NCBI RefSeq assembly: GCF_000813745.1
Contig: NZ_JWLC01000004.1
Span: forward strand, 34,403-98,402
DNA from: Leisingera sp. ANG-M1
GTDB taxonomy: Bacteria > Pseudomonadota > Alphaproteobacteria > Rhodobacterales > Rhodobacteraceae
Direction: 5' to 3'
DNA length: 64,000 nt
Shown here: positions 35,071 through 43,662 of the stretch, piece after piece
How the letters are laid out: each line of letters starts with the position of its first letter
Numbering within the stretch: the first letter of the stretch is position 1
Translations under genes and position numbers: made by a program
Notes under the pieces: generated by a model
Database searches by the model: none
Told to the model about the DNA's origin: nothing
The model's input: the letters and a program-made list of their open reading frames with translations, nothing else

Positions 35071-35744
35071 AACTGTCCAAGGAACTGCGCGCGCTTGAAG
35101 AGCGGATCGGGTACCGGTTCAACCGCCCCGACTTGCTGCAGCGCGCCGTGACCCATGCGTCGGTGTCCTCGCCCAACCGCAAGGACAACCAGCGGCTGGA
35201 GTTCCTGGGCGACCGGGTGCTGGGGCTGGTGATGGCAACGGCGCTTCTTGAGCATGACAAAACCGCGACCGAAGGCCAGCTGGCGCCGCGCTTCAACGCG
35301 CTGGTGCGCAAGGAAGCCTGCGCAGATGTTGCCAAGGAGATCGACCTGGGCGCGGTGCTGAAACTGGGCCGCTCCGAGATGATGTCTGGCGGGCGGCGCA
35401 AGCAGGCGCTCTTGGGCGATGCGATGGAGGCGGTGATCGCCGCGGTTTACAAGGACGCGGGCTTTGAGGCCGCGGCCGAGATGATCCTGCGCCTCTGGGG
35501 CAGCCGTATCCATCAGGTGGAAACCGACGCGCGCGATGCCAAGACCTCGCTGCAGGAATGGGCGCAGGCGCGCGGGCAGAAAGTGCCGGTCTATGCCGAG
35601 GTCTCCCGCAGTGGCCCGGACCACGCGCCGGTCTTCACCATCGCCGTGCGTTTGCAGGATGGCACCGAGGCACAGGCCACCGCAGGTTCCAAGCGGCAGG
35701 CTGAACAGGCCGCAGCCAAGACGCTGCTGGCGCAGCTGGGCTAA
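35067..35744 (+). CDS. rnc: Ribonuclease III
   Basis: RNase III cuts double-stranded RNA in rRNA and mRNA processing. The 225-residue protein has the nuclease signature [17 protein letters not shown] (catalytic Glu45 and Asp49) and a C-terminal double-stranded RNA-binding domain ending [20 protein letters not shown] 35067 overlaps the lepB stop, so translation is coupled. The usual downstream neighbour era is displaced by the multicopper oxidase gene on the other strand. Confidence 0.96.
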   Translation: MKLSKELRALEERIGYRFNRPDLLQRAVTHASVSSPNRKDNQRLEFLGDRVLGLVMATALLEHDKTATEGQLAPRFNALVRKEACADVAKEIDLGAVLKLGRSEMMSGGRRKQALLGDAMEAVIAAVYKDAGFEAAAEMILRLWGSRIHQVETDARDAKTSLQEWAQARGQKVPVYAEVSRSGPDHAPVFTIAVRLQDGTEAQATAGSKRQAEQAAAKTLLAQLG

Positions 35745-35826
35745 AGCATTCAGCAAGACCGAAACGCCTGGCGGCACGCCGGGCAGCGCCTGACCTCAGT
35801 ATTCCGTCTCATGAGCTGACTTTAGT

Positions 35827-37209
35827 TCAAGCCACCCGGATATAGCCCGCGAGCCCGGTCTTCTGGTGCTCAATCACATGGCAGTGGAAGGCCCAGTCGC
35901 CCGGGTTATCGGCTACCAGTGCGATCTCGGCCACCTCGTCTTTCAGCAGCAGCATGGTGTCCGTGACCAAAGGCGGCAGATTGCGCAGATTCGAGCGGAT
36001 TGGGACGAAAGCCAGCCCGTGCAGGTGGATTGGATGCAGGTTCGGCGATTCGTTCCTCAGCCGCAGCACATAGCTCTTGCCGCGTTCCAGCGTGGCCAGC
36101 GGCCCGGTGCCTTTGGCGGCATCACCAGCCCATGGCGTGCGGTTGATCGACCAGAAACTGTAGCCCATCGAGCCGCAGTAGCCGTCGTTGGGCGCATCGC
36201 CCTCGGGCGTCCAGCCGAACACGAAATCGTGCACTTCGGCAGTGGAGAGGTCCGGTCGGGAAAACGGGTTGGCAGGCAGCGGCTTCAGCTCTCTCAGGTC
36301 CCTTGCCAGGTCCGCACCAATTGCCCGCAGCTGCGCCATGGTGCGGGTGGGCTGGCCTGGAAGCTCGGCCAGCAGGTTTGCGGTCTGGCCCTCTCCGCCG
36401 GGCATCTGCACCGCAAAATCCACCCGCTGGCCGGGGCCGACTAGCAGCGGCTCGCCGGCAGAGGGCAGGGGCACGTTGATCTCCACAGGATGCCCGTCCC
36501 AGGCAATGATGCGGGCCTGTTCCGTGCTGAGATGCAGCTTGTAGATCCGCGTGGTGTCGGTGTTGACCACGCGCAGCCGCACCAGCCCGCCAGCCGGATG
36601 GTCATAAACCGGCGCCTGCAACCAGTTGGCGGTCAGCACATTGCCATGGGTGCCGCCCCGCGCGGCCCCGCGCGCGGTGTAATAGGGCAGGAAGGCGCCG
36701 TCGCCGTCCAGCCGGAAATCGCGCAGGTTGACCACCTGATCGCCGTCACAGCCGGGGTCTTCGGCTTCCTTGATCACCATTACCCCGGTCAGCCCATGCG
36801 CCATCTGCGCCATGGTCATGCAATGCGGGTGATACCAGTAGGTGCCGGCATCGGGCGGCGTGAAAGTGTAGTCAAAACTTTCGCCACCCGCGATCGGCAT
36901 CTGGGTCAGATAGGGAACTCCATCCATCCCATTTGCAATCCGCAGCCCGTGCCAGTGCATCGCGGTATAATCCGGCGTCCCATTGGTTACCCGCAAATGC
37001 ATGGGCTTGCCCTGCTCGCCGAACAGAACCGGCGGCGGTGCGTCAGGCGACAGACTCACCATCCCTTCGGTAGGTTTGTTGCGGAAAGTGAAGCTGGCGG
37101 GCTGAAGTGTCAGATCCTGCGCATTCCCTGCGCTGGCCAGGCCCCAGCCTGCAGCCCCCAAGGCACCTCCGGCAGCAGCAGTTCCCAGCAGAAAGTCACG
37201 GCGGTTCAT
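35827..37209 (-). CDS. Multicopper oxidase with a Tat signal
   Basis: This 460-residue periplasmic oxidase has a twin-arginine signal (MNRRDFLLGTAAAGGALGAA). All copper motifs are present: HWHG and HPH in the first domain, and HPIHLHG and HCHVIEH in the last, giving one type 1 and the trinuclear type 2/3 centres. It may oxidise copper(I), phenols or other substrates. A methionine-rich segment like that of CueO is not obvious. ATG 37207-37209 has CCGGAGG upstream. It sits between rnc and era on the opposite strand, interrupting their usual operon. Confidence 0.9.
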   Translation of the reverse strand: MNRRDFLLGTAAAGGALGAAGWGLASAGNAQDLTLQPASFTFRNKPTEGMVSLSPDAPPPVLFGEQGKPMHLRVTNGTPDYTAMHWHGLRIANGMDGVPYLTQMPIAGGESFDYTFTPPDAGTYWYHPHCMTMAQMAHGLTGVMVIKEAEDPGCDGDQVVNLRDFRLDGDGAFLPYYTARGAARGGTHGNVLTANWLQAPVYDHPAGGLVRLRVVNTDTTRIYKLHLSTEQARIIAWDGHPVEINVPLPSAGEPLLVGPGQRVDFAVQMPGGEGQTANLLAELPGQPTRTMAQLRAIGADLARDLRELKPLPANPFSRPDLSTAEVHDFVFGWTPEGDAPNDGYCGSMGYSFWSINRTPWAGDAAKGTGPLATLERGKSYVLRLRNESPNLHPIHLHGLAFVPIRSNLRNLPPLVTDTMLLLKDEVAEIALVADNPGDWAFHCHVIEHQKTGLAGYIRVA

Positions 37210-37412
37210 CACAGGCCTCCGGTAAGAGTGACGGTTTGGAAGGCCTGGCTTGCGGACTGGCTGGGCGCTGCAGTTGTTGCATGCGGTCTGCCACAGGTCT
37301 TTGACATAGGGCAAGCCTGTGGGATGGTGCCGGGACGCGCTCTAGAAAACAGCACTGGCCCCTGTGGGTAAAATCCTGTAGGGGGTCTGCTCTGCAAACA
37401 GGACCAGTACCC

Positions 37413-38318
37413 ATGACCACACGCGCCGGATTCATTGCCCTGATCGGAGAGCCCAACGCGGGCAAATCGACCCTTCTGAACCGCATGGTCGGGGCCAAGG
37501 TCTCGATTGTGACCCACAAGGTGCAGACCACCCGCGCCCGCATCCGCGGCGTGGCGATGGAAGGCGACGCGCAGCTGGTGTTCGTGGACACGCCGGGCCT
37601 GTTCAAACCCCGCCGCCGTTTGGACCGCGCCATGGTTGCGGCTGCCTGGGGCGGTGCTGCGGATGCCGATGTTGTGGTGCTGATGGTCGAGGCGCACCGG
37701 GGCATCACCGAAGGCGTTGAAAAGATCCTGGAAGGGCTGGAAGAAATCGGCAAGGGCCGCACCGTGGCGCTGGCGATCAACAAGATCGACAAGGTGCCCG
37801 CTGAAAAGCTGCTGAGCCTCGCCCAGGACCTGAACAGCCGGTATAGCTTCTCCGAAACCTTCATGATCTCGGCCGAGCGCGGCCACGGTGTAGATGACCT
37901 GCGCCAGTGGCTGGCAGGCAAACTGCCGGAGAGCCCCTGGCTTTACCCTGAAGACCAGATCGCCGATCTGCCGATGCGGATGATCGCAGCTGAAATGACC
38001 CGCGAAAAGCTGACCCTGCGCCTGCATCAGGAACTGCCCTACCAACTGACCGTCGAAACCGAGAAATGGGAAGAGCGCAAGGACGGCTCTGCCCGTGTGG
38101 ATCAGCTGATCTATGTGATGCGCGACGGCCACAAGGGCATTGTTCTGGGCAAACGCGGCGAGACCATCAAGGCGGTCAGCCAGGCCGCCCGCGCCGAACT
38201 GGAAGAATTCCTTGGCCGCAAAGTGCACCTGTTCCTGCAAGTGAAGGTGCGCCCAAACTGGCTGGAAGAGGCCGAGCGCTACTCTGAAATGGGCCTCGAC
38301 TTCAAAGACGGCAATTGA
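37413..38318 (+). CDS. era: GTPase Era
   Basis: Era binds 16S rRNA and assists 30S assembly. The 301-residue protein has G1 GEPNAGKST (residues 9-17), G3 DTPG and G4 NKID, plus a C-terminal KH domain (VRGKRGE-like sequence VLGKRGETIKAVSQAARAELEEFLGRKVHLFLQVKV). It is normally in the rnc-era-recO series. Here a multicopper oxidase gene lies between rnc and era. An intergenic sequence of a type repeated at 54216 follows it. Confidence 0.97.
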   Translation: MTTRAGFIALIGEPNAGKSTLLNRMVGAKVSIVTHKVQTTRARIRGVAMEGDAQLVFVDTPGLFKPRRRLDRAMVAAAWGGAADADVVVLMVEAHRGITEGVEKILEGLEEIGKGRTVALAINKIDKVPAEKLLSLAQDLNSRYSFSETFMISAERGHGVDDLRQWLAGKLPESPWLYPEDQIADLPMRMIAAEMTREKLTLRLHQELPYQLTVETEKWEERKDGSARVDQLIYVMRDGHKGIVLGKRGETIKAVSQAARAELEEFLGRKVHLFLQVKVRPNWLEEAERYSEMGLDFKDGN

Positions 38319-38409
38319 AGCGCAGCCCTTTGCCCTTCTTCTGGCCCAAAATATCCCCGCCGGAGGCTCCTGTGCTCGCAACCGTTACTAAAGCCGGAGA
38401 TAGCGCGCA

Positions 38410-38739
38410 ATGACCCGCTTCACCGCGGAATTCTGGGTGCAAGCCTATCTCGCCCGGCTGCGGCTGATGGACATACCCGCCTTTGTTACCTCTCATGGCG
38501 ACGACACGGCTGGTGCCGTGCTGGTCAAACTCAACACGCTGGATGGCCAGGCCTGCGCCTTTCACCGCACCTATGACCTGATGAGCGGCACGCGCAAATG
38601 GGATGAACTAGCGGCAGGTGCCGAAGCGGATGTGGACGCTTCGATCCGCCGCCAGCAGGAGTTTGACCCGGATCTCTGGGTGGTAGAGGTCGAGGACCGG
38701 CAGGGCCGCCACTTGCTGGACGAACCTGGGCTGGAGTAG
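38410..38739 (+). CDS. DUF1491 family protein
   Basis: This 109-residue soluble protein begins MTRFTAEFWVQAYLARLRLMDIPAFVTSHGDDTAGAVLVKLNTLDG, the pattern of DUF1491, which is found between era and recO in many alphaproteobacteria. No function is known. It has no signal peptide. Its conserved place suggests a role connected to RNA or DNA metabolism, but that is inference. Confidence 0.82.
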   Translation: MTRFTAEFWVQAYLARLRLMDIPAFVTSHGDDTAGAVLVKLNTLDGQACAFHRTYDLMSGTRKWDELAAGAEADVDASIRRQQEFDPDLWVVEVEDRQGRHLLDEPGLE

Positions 38740-38809
38740 GCCCCGCCACTTGCAGGCGCCGCTGCAATCGGCTCTGCTGGCACTGTCCGGATGACTGGGA
38801 GGCCCGCCT

Positions 38810-39535
38810 TTGGAGTGGCGTGATCACGGCATATTGCTTTCGACGCGCCGCCATGGCGAGAATTCGGCGATCATCGATGTGTTCACCGAAACGCATGGCC
38901 GTCACGCGGGCGTGGTGCGCGGCGGAGCCGGCCGCAGGATGGCGCCGGTGCTGCAGCCGGGGGCACAGCTGGATCTCACCTGGCGGGCCCGCCTCGAAGA
39001 GCATCTGGGCAGTTATGAGGCCGAACTGCTGCGCAGCAGGGCAGCGGCGGCCTTGTCCGGCCGGCTGGCGCTGGCGGGGCTCAACGCGGTGACGGCGCTG
39101 CTGGGTTTCTGCCTGCCGGAACGCGAACCGCACCCCGCGCTTTACCGCCGCAGCGAAAACCTGCTGGATCTCCTGGAGAACGCGGAGCTTTGGCCGCTTG
39201 CTTATCTGCGCTGGGAACTGGCGCTGCTGGAGGAATTGGGGTTCGGACTGGACTTCACGGCCTGCGCGGTGACTGGCCGCACCAGGGGCCTGGAGTTTGT
39301 GTCCCCCAAGTCGGGCCGGGCTGTTTCACGTGAAGGCGCAGGAGACTGGGCCGACCGGCTGCTTCCGCTGCCGCCGGTCATGCTGGGAGAAGGTGCTGCG
39401 GAAGACGCCGAGATTGCGCAGGCGCTGCGCACAACCGGCTATTTCCTGGAAACGCATCTGGCACCATCGCTGGGCAGCCGGCCGCTGCCGGAGGCGCGGG
39501 GGCGGTTTGCGGACCTGCTCAGCCGCCGCTCGTGA
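38810..39535 (+). CDS. recO: DNA repair protein RecO
   Basis: RecO works with RecF and RecR to load RecA on single-stranded gaps. The 241-residue protein has an N-terminal OB fold ([38 protein letters not shown]) and a helical C-terminal part. The zinc-binding cysteines of some RecO proteins are only partly present (one cysteine in [10 protein letters not shown]). The start is TTG 38810, with TGGGAGG upstream. Its 3' end overlaps the convergent lipoprotein gene by 17 bases. Confidence 0.9.
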   Translation: MEWRDHGILLSTRRHGENSAIIDVFTETHGRHAGVVRGGAGRRMAPVLQPGAQLDLTWRARLEEHLGSYEAELLRSRAAAALSGRLALAGLNAVTALLGFCLPEREPHPALYRRSENLLDLLENAELWPLAYLRWELALLEELGFGLDFTACAVTGRTRGLEFVSPKSGRAVSREGAGDWADRLLPLPPVMLGEGAAEDAEIAQALRTTGYFLETHLAPSLGSRPLPEARGRFADLLSRRS

Positions 39536-39911
39536 ACAGCATTTCGCGTCCCTGGACATTGCTGAGGATCAAAACATTTCCGGAGACCTCGGCCAATGTC
39601 ATCTCTTGCAGTGCATGCAGGAAGGCCTGTTCGGCCTCCGGCTGCGGACAGCTGTCCTGAGCCGCCGCTATCGCACTGGCTTCAAACCAGGGGTAAGGCG
39701 CAGTTTGCTTGCCTTGAAACCGGCCGCAGGGCGCCTGGCCGGCAATGAGGCCTGGTGCGGGAAAGCGCAGGCTGGCGGCGGCAGGAAAGACTTTGCCGTC
39801 AATGCTGGAGAGGCGCCACAGTTTACCGGCTGCGCCATAGGCGGAGAGGGTTTCGTCACTGGTGCACGCACCGGTGAGCAGAAATGCGAGGATCCAGGCA
39901 GTGCGCGGCAT
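39519..39911 (-). CDS. META-domain lipoprotein
   Basis: This 130-residue protein starts with a lipoprotein signal ([16 protein letters not shown], lipidation at Cys16). The mature part matches the META/HslJ fold ([46 protein letters not shown] and [16 protein letters not shown]). Its function is unknown; relatives include HslJ. The ATG at 39909-39911 is chosen for the lipobox. Upstream is a weak AGGG. Between it and the SGNH lipoprotein gene lies a large folded element (39992-40177). Confidence 0.75.
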   Translation of the reverse strand: MPRTAWILAFLLTGACTSDETLSAYGAAGKLWRLSSIDGKVFPAAASLRFPAPGLIAGQAPCGRFQGKQTAPYPWFEASAIAAAQDSCPQPEAEQAFLHALQEMTLAEVSGNVLILSNVQGREMLFTSGG

Positions 39912-39991
39912 CGGCGGCCCTAGTTGCTGTAACACACGGCACTGTGGAAAGGGGCTGTGCCAATTGCAAGGCTGTGCCCGGAAAACGCCCT

Positions 39992-40177
39992 GGAAGCGCT
40001 CCCGCCCGTCGCAGCGGCATTGCAAATGCCGTGCTCCCGTTGGGCCGGGCGCCGCGCGATGCGCGGCGCGGGTGTTCCCGTTTCAAAGATCCGCTGCCGC
40101 GCCGTGCGCAGCACGGCGCCACGCCCAACGCTGGAGGCGCATTCCGTGAATGCGCCGGAGGGGGCGGGAGGGCTTCC
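39992..40177 (-). repeat. Multi-hairpin structured element
   Basis: Nested inverted repeats fill this interval. The outer arms 39992-40007 and 40162-40177 pair in 15 of 16 positions. A middle 8-bp pair, CGTTGGGC (40038-40045) and GCCCAACG (40123-40130), encloses two of four perfect hairpins with three-base loops: 40015-40031 (7 bp), 40049-40069 (9 bp), 40099-40119 (9 bp) and 40136-40156 (9 bp). It starts three bases after the stop of the SGNH gene, so it would be transcribed in that gene's 3' region and before the META lipoprotein gene. Confidence 0.75.
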
Positions 40178-40179
40178 CT

Positions 40180-40863
40180 TCAGTTGGTCTGGATGATCCC
40201 GGCCACCTTGCGGCCGATTTCGCTGCTGGCCTTGACTGAAGGGTGGATCATGTCGAGCGCGTGGTAGGAGCGGTCGCCGAACGGCACCATGTCCTTGAGC
40301 GACAGGAAGTAAATGCCTTCGTCCAGCGCCGCCAGCCGTTCGATGCGGGTCTCCAATTCGTTGCCTTCGTCGCGGCAATGCTCGATCAGTGAGCCCACGC
40401 CGGGGCTGCGCAGGTAACCGACATAGATCACCTTGGCACCGGTAGCGCGCAGATCCGACAGCATGCCCGGAATGGCGCCCTTGCGGCCGTCGCTGGAAAT
40501 CAGCTTGTCCATCTTGCGGTTGCAGGCAAAGCAGCCGCAGCCGAGCCAAAGGTCGTTGCCGCCGCCGTTCACGATGACCCAGTCCCATTTGCCAGGCCGG
40601 TACTGGTTGCGGATCTGCATTCCGGCCGCGGCAGAAACCGGCAGCTTGTAGATGACCCGTGCCGCTGAGACCGACCGGTCCACCACCGGCTCCTGCAGTT
40701 CCCGGGCCACGGTGTCCGCAATCGACTTGCCTGCCAGGCTATGCCAGGCCATCAGGGAATCCCCCATCGCCAGAATACGGGAAGGCTGCTCTGTCGGCAC
40801 AGCATCGCCGCAGGCCGAAAGCAGCATCAGAAACGGAAGCAGGAAGCAGCGCAGAATGGTCAT
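40180..40863 (-). CDS. SGNH/GDSL-type lipoprotein hydrolase
   Basis: This 227-residue protein has a lipobox (LLSAC, Cys18). The SGNH catalytic residues are Ser36 in AMGDSL, the GGGND block near residue 102, and an Asp-His pair in LDMIHPS. It may be an esterase or polysaccharide deacetylase. An unusual cysteine cluster at residues 109, 111 and 114 (GCGCFAC) follows the GGGND block and could bind a metal or form disulfides. It is followed by the multi-hairpin element and ATG 40861-40863 is the start. Confidence 0.82.
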   Translation of the reverse strand: MTILRCFLLPFLMLLSACGDAVPTEQPSRILAMGDSLMAWHSLAGKSIADTVARELQEPVVDRSVSAARVIYKLPVSAAAGMQIRNQYRPGKWDWVIVNGGGNDLWLGCGCFACNRKMDKLISSDGRKGAIPGMLSDLRATGAKVIYVGYLRSPGVGSLIEHCRDEGNELETRIERLAALDEGIYFLSLKDMVPFGDRSYHALDMIHPSVKASSEIGRKVAGIIQTN

Positions 40864-40970
40864 GGTTACTTGTTAACCACGAATCGTTGCGGACCGAACA
40901 GCCAGGATTGGAAACAGTCTTATTCCTGGCAGGCATTGCAAGGAGGCCGCATCATCCGGGGGTGCCGCGG

Positions 40971-41002
40971 CAAAGAAAAGGCCCGGCGCGCAGGCCGGGC
41001 CT
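40971..41002 (-). terminator. Rho-independent terminator after mcd
   Basis: The stem AGGCCCGGC (40979-40987) and GCCGGGCCT (40994-41002) with a six-base loop is followed on the minus strand by TTTTCTTTG. It lies 38 bases past the mcd stop. Confidence 0.85.
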
Positions 41003-41039
41003 AAGCGGGAGTGCTCCCGGTCTCTGATGGCTGCGGCCG

Positions 41040-42725
41040 TCAGCCCAGCAGGCGGCGGGCGATGACCTGTGCCTGGATCTCAGCAGCGCCTTCAAAGATG
41101 TTCAGGATCCGGGCGTCGCACAGCACGCGCGAGATCTTGTACTCCATCGCAAAGCCGTTGCCGCCATGGATCTGCAAGCCGTTGTCTGCCGCCGCCCAGG
41201 CAACACGGGCGCCCAGCAGCTTGGCCATGCCGGCTTCCAGGTCGCAGCGGTGGCCGTGGTCTTTTTCCCAGGCGGAGAAATAGGTGAGCTGACGGGCGAT
41301 CATGATTTCCACCGCCATCATCGCCAGCTTGCCGGAGACGCGCGGGAAGTTGATCAGCGATTTGCCGAACTGCTTGCGCTCCTGCGCGTACTGCATGGCG
41401 ATGTCCAGCGCCGACTGCGCCACGCCGATGGCGCGGGCTGCGGTCTGGATGCGGGCCGATTCAAAGGTCTCCATCAGCTGTTTGAAACCTTTGTTCTCCT
41501 CGCCGCCCAAGAGGTTTTCGCCCTTCACATGGAAGTTGTCGAAACCCAGCTCGTATTCCTTCATGCCGCGGTAGCCGAGCACTTCGATCTCGCCGCCGGT
41601 CATGCCTTCGGTGGGGAAGGGATGCTCGTCGGTGCCCGGGGTCTTTTCGGCCAGGAACATCGACAGCCCGCGGTGATCGGTGGTGTTGGGATCGGTGCGC
41701 GCCAGCAGGGTCATCACATGGGTGCGCGCAGCATGGGTGATCCAGGTCTTGTTGCCGGTGATCTTGTAGTTGCCGTTCTCGTCCTTCACCGCGCGGGTGC
41801 GCAGGGAGCCGAGATCGGAGCCGGTGTTCGGCTCGGTGAAGACCGCGGTCGGCAGGATCTCGGCGCTGGCCAGTTTCGGCAGCCAGTTGGCTTTCTGCTC
41901 CTCGGTGCCGCCGCAGAGGATCAGCTCTGCTGCAATCTCCGAGCGGGTGCCCAGCGAGCCGACGCCGATATAGCCGCGCGAGAGCTCCTCGGAGACCACC
42001 ACCATCGAGGCTTTGGACAGGCCGAACCCGCCGTATTCCTCGGGAATGGTGAGGCCGAAGACACCCATCTCCGCCAGCTCTTCGATCACGCTCAGCGGGA
42101 TCAATTCGTCCTTCAGGTGCCACTCATGGGCATTCGGCTCGACCTTCTCGACCGAATAGCGGCGGAACTGGTCGCGGATCATTTCCAGCTCTTCCTCAAG
42201 GCCGGAGGTGCCGAACATGGTGGAGCCTGCCTGCTCTTCCATCAGCTCCACCAGACGGGAGCGGGCGGCCTGGCTGTTGCCCTGCTCGCAAAGGGCCATG
42301 ACCGCGGGCACCATCAGCGCACGCTGGGCATCCTGGCTCAGGCCCAGATCCTGCAGGCGGATGATCTCGCCCTGGTTCATCTGAATGCCGCCGTAAACCT
42401 GCCACAGGTACTCGCCAAAGCCGATCTGATGGATCAGCTGCTCCATTTCGCCGAACTTGCCTTCGCCCTGCAGCTTCTCGGCCCATTTCTGCATCTGGCG
42501 CAGCGAGTAGACGTAAGTAGCCAGCCAGGACAGCCCGTGCGCGGCCACCTGGTTTTCCTCGATCAGCTTGCCGGAAACGCGGCCCTCGCTGCTGACCATT
42601 TCCTTCACGGAAGCACGGGCAGCGTCAAGCAGCTGGTCCAGCGGTTCCAGGGCGGCGCCGGTCAGTGCCAGCAGGTCGGGAATGAGTGTCGGTTTCATCT
42701 GCAAGTCCTGTCCGTCATGAGCCAT
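41040..42725 (-). CDS. mcd: Methylsuccinyl-CoA dehydrogenase (ethylmalonyl-CoA pathway)
   Basis: This FAD enzyme oxidises (2S)-methylsuccinyl-CoA to mesaconyl-CoA in acetate assimilation. The 561-residue protein has an N-terminal extension of about 170 residues (TGAALEPLDQLLDAARASVKEMVSSEGRVSGKLIEENQ) before an acyl-CoA dehydrogenase core (LTIPEEYGGFGLSKASMVVVSEEL, TEPNTGSDLGSLRTRA, NIFEGAAEIQAQVIARRLLG). That long extension separates Mcd from ordinary acyl-CoA dehydrogenases of about 380 residues. AAGGA precedes the ATG. A clear terminator follows. No other pathway gene is adjacent, so the name rests on architecture. Confidence 0.78.
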   Translation of the reverse strand: MAHDGQDLQMKPTLIPDLLALTGAALEPLDQLLDAARASVKEMVSSEGRVSGKLIEENQVAAHGLSWLATYVYSLRQMQKWAEKLQGEGKFGEMEQLIHQIGFGEYLWQVYGGIQMNQGEIIRLQDLGLSQDAQRALMVPAVMALCEQGNSQAARSRLVELMEEQAGSTMFGTSGLEEELEMIRDQFRRYSVEKVEPNAHEWHLKDELIPLSVIEELAEMGVFGLTIPEEYGGFGLSKASMVVVSEELSRGYIGVGSLGTRSEIAAELILCGGTEEQKANWLPKLASAEILPTAVFTEPNTGSDLGSLRTRAVKDENGNYKITGNKTWITHAARTHVMTLLARTDPNTTDHRGLSMFLAEKTPGTDEHPFPTEGMTGGEIEVLGYRGMKEYELGFDNFHVKGENLLGGEENKGFKQLMETFESARIQTAARAIGVAQSALDIAMQYAQERKQFGKSLINFPRVSGKLAMMAVEIMIARQLTYFSAWEKDHGHRCDLEAGMAKLLGARVAWAAADNGLQIHGGNGFAMEYKISRVLCDARILNIFEGAAEIQAQVIARRLLG

Positions 42726-42870
42726 GAATCAGATCCTTCTTCGGTCGCCCGGTGGTAAATCATTTTGCAGGTGCAGCGCAACAAAAATACTCACAGGTGC
42801 GGCGTTTGGATCAAATATTGCGTGTTGATTTTGCCGGTGCAGCGCGGCGCGGATGTGGTAGAGCAGGGCT

Positions 42871-43638
42871 ATGAGCGCATTGTTTTCCCTGATTTCCCCG
42901 GCTGAGCTGGCAGCCGCTTTTAGCATCGCATTGCTGGCGGGCACCGTCAAAGGCCTGGTCGGATTTGCCATGCCGATGATCTTCATTTCCGGCCTCAGCA
43001 TGTTCCTGGCCCCAGATCTGGCGCTGGCGGGGCTGATTCTGCCGACGCTTGTGACCAACGGGATGCAGGCGCTGCGGCAGGGGCCGCAGGCGGCGCTGGC
43101 CTCGATCGGCAAGTTCCGGGTGTTTCTGCTGATAGGCCTGATGTGCCTGCTGCTCAGCGCCCAGTCGGTGCGGGTGCTGCCGCAGCAGGCGCTGTTGCTG
43201 GCGATTGGGGTTCCGGTGACGGTCTTCGCCTTCATCCAGCTGATGGGAAAAACCTTCTCGATCACCAATCCGACCCGCCGCAGCGAGGCCATGGTGGGCG
43301 GCATTGCCGGGCTGATTGGCGGGGTGTCGGGTGTCTGGGGGCCGCCGACGGTGGCCTATCTGACTGCTCTGGGTACCGAGAAGACCGAGCAGATCCGGGT
43401 GCAGGGGGTGATCTACGGCCTGGGCGCCGTGGCGCTGTTGCTGGCGCATGTCGGCTCCGGGGTGATGCGGGCGGAAACGGCACCTTTCTCCTTGGCTCTG
43501 ATCGTGCCCGCAGTGGCGGGCATGTGGATCGGCGGCAAGCTGCATGACCGGATCGACCAGGTGCTGTTCCGCCGGGCCACGCTGGTGGTGCTGCTGATCG
43601 CCGGCTTGAACCTCTTGCGCCGCGGGCTGCTGATGTAA
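42871..43638 (+). CDS. TauE/SafE-family sulfite or sulfonate exporter-like protein
   Basis: This 255-residue membrane protein has about eight helices in the TauE/SafE pattern, with paired motifs GLVGFAMPMIF in the first half and GLIGGVSGVWGPPTVAYL in the second. Family members move sulfite, organosulfonates or other organic anions across the inner membrane. No sulfur gene is adjacent. The next CDF transporter gene begins 25 bases later, so the two may be co-expressed. Confidence 0.82.
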   Translation: MSALFSLISPAELAAAFSIALLAGTVKGLVGFAMPMIFISGLSMFLAPDLALAGLILPTLVTNGMQALRQGPQAALASIGKFRVFLLIGLMCLLLSAQSVRVLPQQALLLAIGVPVTVFAFIQLMGKTFSITNPTRRSEAMVGGIAGLIGGVSGVWGPPTVAYLTALGTEKTEQIRVQGVIYGLGAVALLLAHVGSGVMRAETAPFSLALIVPAVAGMWIGGKLHDRIDQVLFRRATLVVLLIAGLNLLRRGLLM

Positions 43639-43662
43639 ACAGTGCACAAGCGGGGAGAGGGC

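Noticed and set aside
41166..42758. Plus-strand open frame of 530 residues opposite mcd
   Set aside because: It is antisense to the acyl-CoA dehydrogenase and rich in His, Gln and Gly, with no domain.
42760..42860. LacI-type site between mcd and the TauE gene
   Set aside because: GTGCAGCGCAACA matches only seven of 14 positions, no more than expected by chance.
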